DNA from: Bacteroidales bacterium
GTDB lineage: Bacteria; Bacteroidota; Bacteroidia; Bacteroidales; UBA932
Assembly: GCA_017620335.1 (NCBI GenBank)
Contig: JAFZQO010000007.1
Span: 101,544 to 165,543, forward strand
Length of the DNA: 64,000 bases
Reading direction: 5' to 3'
Below the pieces are notes generated by a model, which saw nothing but the letters and a program-made list of their open reading frames with translations, was not told the DNA's origin and ran no database searches. The translations under genes were made by a program, and so were the position numbers. Of the stretch, positions 57,991 to 64,000 are shown one piece after another (positions within the stretch are counted from its first letter, which is position 1; each line of letters begins with the position of its first letter).

Positions 57991-58687
57991 CCTTGTCTAT
58001 GTCGTAGCCGAAAAGGGCGAAGTCGCCGAGGCACGGGTCGTCCGGGAATATCTCCCGGAATGCGTCGGTGATCTGCAGGGCGGTCTTGAGGTCGCGCTGC
58101 TTGCGGCGCGTCAGCCCGCACGCGACGGCGCGGTTGTAAACGTGCACGTCGAGGGGGATGATCAGGTCGGTCTTCTTGATCTTCTTCCAGAGGCCGAGGT
58201 CCACCTTGCCGTCGTCGCGCACCATCCAGCGGCGCATCATGTTGATCTTCTTGTTCGGCGCCTTGGGGTCCGACTTCTGGCGGAAGATGGTGGTGCGGAT
58301 CTCATCCTGCGTGAGGGACTCCAGCGAAGGATGCCAGAAGTACCACTCTTTCAGGCGTTTGCAGATGCGGGCCACGTCGCTCCACTTGGTGGTGCGGTGT
58401 ATGCTGGTCTCGTCGTCGCGCCAGTCGCCTGCCTGGACGTAGTCGAAGGGACGCCAGTCCATCTCGTCCATAAGGCGGCCGCAGTCTCGGATGATCATCT
58501 CCCTGCGCCCCCAGGCGAAATGGGCCGCGAAGAGCGCGGCTATCTCCACGTCCTGCAGTACGGCCCGGCCCTCCGCCATGTCCTGCGCGAACTTGCGCGG
58601 GAACATGACGGGGTCTTCCCGGAAGTACTCCGGGTCATTGTATTTCTCAGCCCATTCGATGAGCTGGATCCGGGTCGATTCTTTCAT
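57983..58687 (-). CDS. TIGR02757 (DUF2400) family protein
   Basis: The 234-residue helical protein matches TIGR02757: KYNDPEYFREDPVMFPRKF, EIAALFAAHFAWGRREMI, MRRWMVRDDGKVDLGLWK and PLDVHVYNRAV. The fold is related to the HhH-GPD DNA glycosylases but no catalytic role has been established. It lies 2 bases after the stop of pepD and is co-directional with the tldDE genes. Confidence 0.85.
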   Translation of the reverse strand: MKESTRIQLIEWAEKYNDPEYFREDPVMFPRKFAQDMAEGRAVLQDVEIAALFAAHFAWGRREMIIRDCGRLMDEMDWRPFDYVQAGDWRDDETSIHRTTKWSDVARICKRLKEWYFWHPSLESLTQDEIRTTIFRQKSDPKAPNKKINMMRRWMVRDDGKVDLGLWKKIKKTDLIIPLDVHVYNRAVACGLTRRKQRDLKTALQITDAFREIFPDDPCLGDFALFGYDIDKDA

Positions 58688-58689
58688 GA

Positions 58690-60177
58690 CTACTTAACGG
58701 GTATGTTCTCCAGGACGGCCTTGAGGAAATCCCATGCCTTCTGGACGGAAGGGATGTTGGCGCGCTCGTCGGGGGAGTGGGGGCTCAGCAGGGTGGGTCC
58801 GCAGGAGACCATGTCCCAGTCGGGATAGATGCCTCCGAGGATGCCGCACTCGAGTCCGGCGTGGATGGCCATCACGAGGGGATCCTTGCCGAAGAGGTCC
58901 TTGTACACCTTCTTCATGGTGTGGAGGATGGGGGATGCGTTGTTCGGGGCCCAGCCGGAGTAGCCGCCCTCGAACTCCACGTCGGCGCCGGCGAGCTTGA
59001 ACACCGACTCGAGCTTGGTGGCGAGGAACTCCTTGCCGGAATCGACGGAGCTGCGCATCAGGGTGATGACGGAGAACTTGCCCTTCTCGATCCTGACCAT
59101 GGCGAGGTTGTTGGAGGTCTCGACCAGGCCGGGCATGGCGTCGCTCATGCGGTCCACGCCGTCGGGGCAGGCCAGGACGGCGCGCACGAAGCGCAGCGCG
59201 TCGGCCTCGGGGACGTACTTGCAGTCCTCGCCGTGGTCGCAGCATTCGCCTTCCTTGCACTCATAGGGCTTGAAGATGAACTCCATGCCGGGGTCGGTGA
59301 CGGCGTGCTCGTTCTTCGCCTCGGCGGCCACCTTGTCGATGGCGGCCTGGGCCTTTGCGATGCCGTCCTCGGGTACATAGACGGTGGCGAAGGCCTCGCG
59401 CGGGATAGCGTTGCGCAGGGTGCCGCCTTCGAGGTCGATGAGCTTCACGCCGCAGTCGCGGAGGAGCGGCAGCAGCACGCGGGCCATCACCTTGTTGGCG
59501 TTGGCGCGGCAGAGGACGATGTCCATGCCGGAGTGACCGCCCTGGCAGCCCTTGACTGCGAGCTCGTAGCAGGCGTAGCCCTTCTCAGGCCAGGGCTGCG
59601 GCTCGTACATGGCCGTGGCGATGGCGTCGAGGCCGCCGGCGCAGCCCACGTAGAGCTCGCCCTCGGTCTCGGAGTCGAGATTGATGAGGATGTCGCCCTT
59701 GAGGACGCCCGGCTCCAGGGCGCGCGCGCCCGTCATGCCGGTCTCCTCGTCATAGGTGACGAGCACCTCGACCGGGCCGTGCTTCACGGAAGGGTCCTCG
59801 AGCACGGAGAGGCCCATGGCGACGCCCAGGCCGTTGTCGGCGCCGAGAGTGGTGCCCCTGGCCCTCAGCCATTCGCCGTCGACCCAGGTCTCGATGGGGT
59901 CCTTGACGAAGTCGTGGACGGTGTCGGCGTTCTTCTGCGGGACCATGTCCATGTGGCCTTGGAGTATGACCCCCTTGCGATCCTCGAAGCCGGGAGTGGC
60001 CGGGACGCGGATGATGACGTTGCCGGTCTTGTCGGCGAAGGTCTCGAATCCTTTGGACTTGCCCCAGTCAAGGAGGTATGCCCTGATCTTTTCCTCATGT
60101 TTCGAAGGACGGGGGATGCGTGTGATCTGATAGAAGTTGTTCCACACGACTTTCGGTTCCAAATCTTTGATAGTCAT
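58690..60177 (-). CDS. pepD: Aminoacyl-histidine dipeptidase (beta-Ala-His dipeptidase)
   Basis: The 495-residue M20 peptidase shows the metal motifs LQGHMDMVPQ and GADNGLGVAMG, DEETGMTGA and a C-terminal CGPTLLSPHSPDE. It cleaves Xaa-His and other dipeptides. A short Cys-rich insertion, ECKEGECCDHGEDCKY, near residue 310 is unusual and could bind a metal. It is followed by the TIGR02757 gene (2-base gap). Confidence 0.93.
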   Translation of the reverse strand: MTIKDLEPKVVWNNFYQITRIPRPSKHEEKIRAYLLDWGKSKGFETFADKTGNVIIRVPATPGFEDRKGVILQGHMDMVPQKNADTVHDFVKDPIETWVDGEWLRARGTTLGADNGLGVAMGLSVLEDPSVKHGPVEVLVTYDEETGMTGARALEPGVLKGDILINLDSETEGELYVGCAGGLDAIATAMYEPQPWPEKGYACYELAVKGCQGGHSGMDIVLCRANANKVMARVLLPLLRDCGVKLIDLEGGTLRNAIPREAFATVYVPEDGIAKAQAAIDKVAAEAKNEHAVTDPGMEFIFKPYECKEGECCDHGEDCKYVPEADALRFVRAVLACPDGVDRMSDAMPGLVETSNNLAMVRIEKGKFSVITLMRSSVDSGKEFLATKLESVFKLAGADVEFEGGYSGWAPNNASPILHTMKKVYKDLFGKDPLVMAIHAGLECGILGGIYPDWDMVSCGPTLLSPHSPDERANIPSVQKAWDFLKAVLENIPVK

Positions 60178-60192
60178 TTCTTTAGTGTTTAA

Positions 60193-61110
60193 TTATTTGT
60201 AGCTGTACAGATTTTTCCATCTCTTGTGGCTCCAGAGGTAGTTCGAGGGCTGGGCCTCGATGTCCTTCTGGAGCATGGCGTAGAAGCGGTTGGAGGTCAT
60301 GGTCGGAGTCAGGTCGGAGCCGTTGCGGGCGATGGTCCTGAACGTCATCCGGTAATGGCCCCTGGAGACGCGCTCGAAGCCTACGTACACGACCGCGATT
60401 TCCAGCTTGTAGGCCAGGGCGGCTCCGCCGATCATGGCCATCGTGCGCTGGTGCATGAAGTTGTCGACCTCGCGGCCCTGGGCGTAGCGGTAAGGGTACT
60501 GGTCGACGGGGAAGAGGAAGACCTTCTTCTCGTCTTTGTGCTCCAGCGTGTAGCGGAGGATGTTGCGGGACTCGACGTAGCCGTCGAACTTCTTCATGGG
60601 CCAGAAGCGGTTCCGGGCCATGACATAGTCCCAGACGCCGCTGCTGAGGCGCTTGTACACGGCGAGGACGTCGTCCTCGCGGTAAGGCAGCGCCCCGGGC
60701 GGCGCATACTGGAACCATCCTCCGAAGAGCTCCCAGTTGCCGCAGTGCGAGGTCAGGTACATCACTCCCTTCGTGCCCTCCAGGTCCTTCAGGTGCTCAT
60801 CCAGGCCGACGAATTCGCAGAGGTTCTGGCGGCGCAGGCGCTTCTCCGAGCGCGTGCCGCCGAACCATACCGCCTCGGCGATTATCTCCCCGAAATGCCT
60901 GTAGAAGCCTTTCAGGATCTCCTCACGCTCCTCCGGACCTTTGTCCGGGAAGGAATGAAGCAGGTTGGTCTCGACTACCTTCCTCCTGTAGCGCACCACG
61001 CAGCGCAGCAGCCATGCCAGACCGTCGCACAGTGTGTAATGGACCTTCAACGGCAACAGCGCCAGAAGCCTTATGAAGCCGATGATGATGTATGCGCAAA
61101 TTTTCTTCAT
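60193..61110 (-). CDS. Lipid A biosynthesis acyltransferase (LpxL/HtrB family)
   Basis: The 305-residue protein has an N-terminal membrane anchor (ICAYIIIGFIRLLALLPL), the HxxxxE motif in TSHCGNWELFGGW and PVDQYPYRYAQGREVDNF. It adds a secondary acyl chain to lipid A. ATG 61110 is preferred because the -7 box at complement 61131-61138 places the transcription start near 61125, so the ATG at 61123-61125 would be leaderless. Confidence 0.88.
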   Translation of the reverse strand: MKKICAYIIIGFIRLLALLPLKVHYTLCDGLAWLLRCVVRYRRKVVETNLLHSFPDKGPEEREEILKGFYRHFGEIIAEAVWFGGTRSEKRLRRQNLCEFVGLDEHLKDLEGTKGVMYLTSHCGNWELFGGWFQYAPPGALPYREDDVLAVYKRLSSGVWDYVMARNRFWPMKKFDGYVESRNILRYTLEHKDEKKVFLFPVDQYPYRYAQGREVDNFMHQRTMAMIGGAALAYKLEIAVVYVGFERVSRGHYRMTFRTIARNGSDLTPTMTSNRFYAMLQKDIEAQPSNYLWSHKRWKNLYSYK

Positions 61111-61125
61111 CCCTGTCGCGTCCAT

Positions 61126-61157
61126 TTTGACAAATATACCAAAAATAATTATCTTTG
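61126..61157. promoter_or_regulatory. Overlapping divergent promoters of the LpxL-like and POT genes
   Basis: Plus strand: TTTG (61126-61129), 20 bases, TATCTTTG (61150-61157), a full consensus. Minus strand: TATATTTG at complement 61131-61138. The -33 of the plus promoter abuts the -7 of the minus promoter, so polymerase can occupy only one at a time. Confidence 0.75.
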
Positions 61158-61201
61158 TGTACTTGCACACAAGGATAATATCACTTAAAACTATCTCTTA
61201 T

Positions 61202-62881
61202 ATGTTCAAAGGACAACCTAAAGGCCTTTACGCCCTGGCACTTGCCAACACCGGCGAGCGCTTCGGTTACTACACCATGCTGGCCATCTTCCTCCTGTTC
61301 CTGCAGGCGAAGTTCGGCTTCACCGCCGCCGTGGCGGGCCAGTTCTATGCCATCTTCCTGGCAGCCGTCTATTTCATGCCCGTGCTCGGCGGTCTGCTCG
61401 CCGACAAGATCGGCTTCGGCAAGTGCGTCGTCACCGGCGTGTCGGTGATGTTCGTGGGATACCTCCTGCTGGCCATCCCGACCGACGCCTTCCAGGGCCG
61501 CGGGCTCGCGCTCGCGATGATGATAGGCGCCCTGCTCCTTATCGCCGTCGGAACGGGCCTGTTCAAGGGCAACCTCCAGGTCATGACCGGCAACCTCTAT
61601 GACGATCCGGCCTACAGCGCCAAGCGCGACTCCGGCTTCAGCCTCTTCTACATGGCCATCAACATCGGCGCCATGTTCGCTCCCACCGCCGCCACTGCAT
61701 TGACCAACAAGCACCTGGCCGCTTCCGGCCTCATCTACAAGGCCGACATCCCGGCCCTTGCGCACCAGTGTATCAACGGCACGCTGCAGGATCCTTCGCT
61801 CCTCCAGGAGCTCCAGGCCGCGATGCCCGGCTCCGACGTGGCAGCCATGAGCCTGACCGACTTCAGCCAGTATTATATCACGCATCTCGCGACCGCATAC
61901 AACCTCGGTTTCGCCGTCGCCTGCGTGTCCCTCATCTTCTCCATGGCGATCTATTTCGGCTTCCGCTCGTGGTTCAAGCACACCGACGTCAACGCCAAGC
62001 AGGCCGCCGCGGCCAACGAGAACGTCGTCGAGCTCACTCCGAAGCAGACCAAGGACCGCATCATCGCCCTTATCTTCGTCTTCACGGTCGTTATCTTCTT
62101 CTGGATGGCTTTCCACCAGAACGGCTTGTCGCTGACTTACTTCGCGCGTGACTACACCCAGTCCACCGTCTCCGGCCCTCTGCGCATCGGCTTCAACATC
62201 TGGCCCCTGTTCCTGATCGCCGTGTCGGTCTATACGCTGTTCGGCGTGTTCCAGTCCGAGGCTTTCAAGTCCAAGATTATCTGCGCCGCGGTGACGCTTC
62301 TCCTTTGGTTCGGCGCCTATGCCATCTACTCCGGAATGGATTCCGTCCTGCACATCCTGCCCCAGCAGTTCCAGCAGTTCAATCCGTTCTTCGTTGTGGC
62401 TCTGACCCCGGTCTCCATGGCCCTGTTCGGCGCCCTCGCCAAGAAGGGCAAGGAGCCTTCCGCACCGAAGAAGATCGGTCTGGGCATGTTCGTGGCCGCA
62501 CTCGGCTACCTCATCATGCTCGCCGCCTCCAAGGGCCAGCCGGCTCCTTCTGAGCTTACGGCCGTCGGCGGCGTCTCGCCCGACCCGGTGGTCCCGACCT
62601 ATCTCATCAGCACTTACCTGGTCCTCACCTTCGCCGAGCTGCTCCTTTCCCCGATGGGTATCTCCTTCGTGTCCAAGGTTGCCCCTCCGAAGTACAAGGG
62701 TCTCATGATGGGCTGCTGGTTCGCCGCCACCGCCATCGGCAACTACCTCGCCTCCGTGCCGTCGAGCCTCTGGGCCCATGTCCCGCTCTGGGTCAACTGG
62801 ACCGTCCTCATGGCGCTCTGCGTCATCTCCGGCCTCGTGATGTTCTCCTTCCTCAAGAAGCTCGAAGCCGCCACCGCCTAG
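61202..62881 (+). CDS. POT family proton-dependent oligopeptide transporter
   Basis: The 559-residue membrane protein has the POT signature GERFGYYTML near the N-terminus and FYMAINIGAMFAPT (PTR2 motif), with about 12-14 helices and a large periplasmic insertion (about 175-235). It imports di-/tripeptides with protons. The ATG at 61202-61204 follows a perfect promoter by 45 bases. A shared terminator lies at 62902-62931. Confidence 0.93.
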   Translation: MFKGQPKGLYALALANTGERFGYYTMLAIFLLFLQAKFGFTAAVAGQFYAIFLAAVYFMPVLGGLLADKIGFGKCVVTGVSVMFVGYLLLAIPTDAFQGRGLALAMMIGALLLIAVGTGLFKGNLQVMTGNLYDDPAYSAKRDSGFSLFYMAINIGAMFAPTAATALTNKHLAASGLIYKADIPALAHQCINGTLQDPSLLQELQAAMPGSDVAAMSLTDFSQYYITHLATAYNLGFAVACVSLIFSMAIYFGFRSWFKHTDVNAKQAAAANENVVELTPKQTKDRIIALIFVFTVVIFFWMAFHQNGLSLTYFARDYTQSTVSGPLRIGFNIWPLFLIAVSVYTLFGVFQSEAFKSKIICAAVTLLLWFGAYAIYSGMDSVLHILPQQFQQFNPFFVVALTPVSMALFGALAKKGKEPSAPKKIGLGMFVAALGYLIMLAASKGQPAPSELTAVGGVSPDPVVPTYLISTYLVLTFAELLLSPMGISFVSKVAPPKYKGLMMGCWFAATAIGNYLASVPSSLWAHVPLWVNWTVLMALCVISGLVMFSFLKKLEAATA

Positions 62882-62901
62882 CGCCCCGCGCTGATAAACA
62901 G

Positions 62902-62931
62902 ATGTGGCCTGCAGAAGTCTGCAGGCCACAT
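62902..62931. terminator. Bidirectional terminator between the POT and methyltransferase genes
   Basis: ATGTGGCCTGCAGA-AG-TCTGCAGGCCACAT is a near-perfect 14-bp stem followed by TCGTTTT on the plus strand; the two convergent genes end 21 and 6 bases away. Confidence 0.8.
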
Positions 62932-62936
62932 TCGTT

Positions 62937-63416
62937 TTACCTGATGAGGTAGCGGGGGACGCGGCGCTTGTAGATGAGGTATTCTTCGCCGAAGTCGGCC
63001 TCGAGCCTCTTTTCCTCGGAGCGGACCTGCAGGGTGAGGAGCGCTACCTCGACGGCGAATACGGCCAGCGGCCACCAGCTGTGGAGCCAGAGCAGCACGC
63101 CGATGTCATAGACGTAGACTCCGACGAGCATGGGGTTCCTGGAGAAACTGTAAGGCCCGTCCGTCATCAGGTGCTTCGTCCGCGGAGCGACCTCGTGGTT
63201 GTAGGCGTCGAAGGGGTTGCCTTCCCCGACCCTTTTCATGTGGACGATGGCCCAGACGCTCAGCGCGAGCCCGATGGCGGCCAGGATGACCGCCGGGACT
63301 ACCCACGGCAGCGTCGGCGCCCACGGGAACGGCCTCCCCGACACCAGCCACATCAGCGCCGGGATACCCGCGATGAACATCGCGAATCCGAGAAAATATC
63401 CAAATGCATCTTTCAT
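62937..63416 (-). CDS. Isoprenylcysteine carboxyl methyltransferase (ICMT) family membrane protein
   Basis: The 159-residue membrane protein has four hydrophobic helices and the ICMT/PEMT motif GPYSFSRNPMLVGVYV, then EEYLIYKRRVPRYL. Family members methylate lipids or small hydrophobic acids with SAM. ATG at 63414-63416; a TACCTTTG box (complement 63422-63429) lies just 5 bases upstream, so the mRNA may be leaderless. Confidence 0.82.
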   Translation of the reverse strand: MKDAFGYFLGFAMFIAGIPALMWLVSGRPFPWAPTLPWVVPAVILAAIGLALSVWAIVHMKRVGEGNPFDAYNHEVAPRTKHLMTDGPYSFSRNPMLVGVYVYDIGVLLWLHSWWPLAVFAVEVALLTLQVRSEEKRLEADFGEEYLIYKRRVPRYLIR

Positions 63417-63421
63417 ATAAG

Positions 63422-63429
63422 CAAAGGTA
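63422..63429 (-). promoter_or_regulatory. -7 element of the ICMT-family gene
   Basis: TACCTTTG on the minus strand, only 5 bases before the ATG; implies a leaderless or nearly leaderless transcript. Confidence 0.4.
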
Positions 63430-63464
63430 GCACTTTCTCCGCTGAAACCATCTGCCGCAACGAC

Positions 63465-63496
63465 AAAAAAACCGGCCCGCATGGGGTCGGTTTTTC
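63465..63496 (-). terminator. Terminator after rplI
   Basis: AACCGGCCC-GCAT-GGGGTCGGTT (one G-U) with A/T runs on both sides; on the minus strand it is followed by T-rich sequence, 22 bases after rplI. Confidence 0.75.
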
Positions 63497-63517
63497 CATG
63501 TATTTGCAGGAAAGTGA

Positions 63518-63967
63518 TTACTCGGCGGCGACGACTTCGAACTTGAGGTCGGCGAAAACGCCCTTGTAGCACTTGACCTTGGCATCGTACACGCCGACTT
63601 CCTTAACCTCCTCGGAGAGGATCTCGACGTTCTTCTTGTCAACCTCGAAACCGGCGGCGACGAGAGCGTCGGCGACCTGGGCGGAGGTGACGGAGCCGTA
63701 AATCCTGCCCTGCTCGTTGAGCTTGGCGGGAACCTTCACCAGAGAAGAGGCGATCTTCTCGGCGTAGGCCTGGGCCTCGGCGATGTTCTTGGCTTCCTTG
63801 TGCGCGCGCTGGCGGATGGTCTCCTCGTGCTGCTTGATGGCGGAGGGAGTGCCGATGCAGGCGAATCCCTGGGGAACGAGGTAATTGAGAGCGTAACCAG
63901 TCTTAACTTCTACGATTTCACCGGCCTCGCCGAGATTCGCAACGTCTTTCTTCAAAATGATCTTCAT
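63518..63967 (-). CDS. rplI: 50S ribosomal protein L9
   Basis: The 149-residue protein is full-length L9: MKIILKKDVANLGEAGEIVEV, GYALNYLVPQGFA, a long connecting helix and a C-terminal domain with GRIYGSVTS. The ATG at 63965-63967 is used. It follows rpsR by 9 bases, the conserved rpsF-rpsR-rplI order. Confidence 0.97.
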   Translation of the reverse strand: MKIILKKDVANLGEAGEIVEVKTGYALNYLVPQGFACIGTPSAIKQHEETIRQRAHKEAKNIAEAQAYAEKIASSLVKVPAKLNEQGRIYGSVTSAQVADALVAAGFEVDKKNVEILSEEVKEVGVYDAKVKCYKGVFADLKFEVVAAE

Positions 63968-63976
63968 AACTCTCAA

Positions 63977-64000
63977 TTATTTAAGGAGGTCAGTAACATA
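63977..64000 (-). CDS. rpsR: 30S ribosomal protein S18, C-terminal end only
   Basis: Only the last seven codons and the TAA are in the window: YVTDLLK. This matches the C-terminus of Bacteroidales S18 (PYVTD-hydrophobic-Lys), and its position directly before rplI agrees. The rest lies beyond the right edge. Confidence 0.8.
   Translation of the reverse strand, partial: YVTDLLK

Overview
The window is a compact, GC-rich stretch of a Bacteroidota (probably Bacteroidales) chromosome. Three things point there. Promoters repeatedly have the Bacteroidota form TTTG/TTG - 19-20 nt - TAnnTTTG (for example before the CobW gene at 1841-1872, the oligopeptide transporter at 61126-61157 and rplS at 46602-46633). 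Shine-Dalgarno sequences are mostly absent. The families are typical of the phylum: DUF4421, AlkZ-related, QueF beside YhhQ, the S18 tail followed by L9, and a flexirubin/aryl-polyene-type operon. I cannot name the species.

Layout. 1-11 kb: housekeeping and metabolic genes (threonine aldolase fragment, PrsW protease, CobW GTPase, esterases, OmpA-like protein, carbonic anhydrase, Pro-tRNA deacylase, MetY with a divergent Lrp regulator, rubrerythrin). 11.4-33.1 kb: one minus-strand operon of 22 genes, read from a promoter at 33113-33120 to a terminator at 11414-11451. It encodes an aryl-polyene-type pigment/lipid pathway: three ketosynthases, two ketosynthase-like subunits (one fused to an acyl carrier protein), a second ACP, FabG, two hotdog dehydratases, a thioesterase, four acyltransferase domains, an MMPL exporter, a LolA-like carrier, a glycosyltransferase, an acyl-CoA-ligase-like enzyme, two B12-type radical SAM proteins and a phytoene-desaturase-like flavoprotein. 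33.4-39.75 kb: small conserved protein, hydrolase, macrodomain protein, then a J-domain-like / HIRAN / unknown trio divergent from a WYL regulator. 39.8-43.3 kb: AT-richer accessory island with tandem structured small RNAs, a 44-codon ORF, an ASCH-like protein, and a MazG-like pyrophosphohydrolase overlapping a GIY-YIG/DUF2075 helicase. 43.3-64 kb: core genes (L19, DnaJ/GrpE, YhhQ/QueF under a probable preQ1 riboswitch, ABC-F, TrkA, TldD/TldE, PepD, LpxL-like acyltransferase, POT transporter, L9, end of S18) and one tRNA-Arg.

Four long intergenic spaces (about 1.1-1.7, 33.2-33.4, 36.4-37.0 and 45.0-45.7 kb) are filled with tandem palindromic repeats of 41-52 bp period. The same hairpin types recur in different islands, sometimes inverted, and polypurine tracts (on the coding strand) often sit directly upstream of the neighbouring promoter. 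These islands and the small-RNA nest at 39.8-41.1 kb are the structures least explained by known families; the J-like/HIRAN/WYL cluster and the MazG/GIY-YIG-helicase pair are the best candidates for under-described conflict or stress systems.
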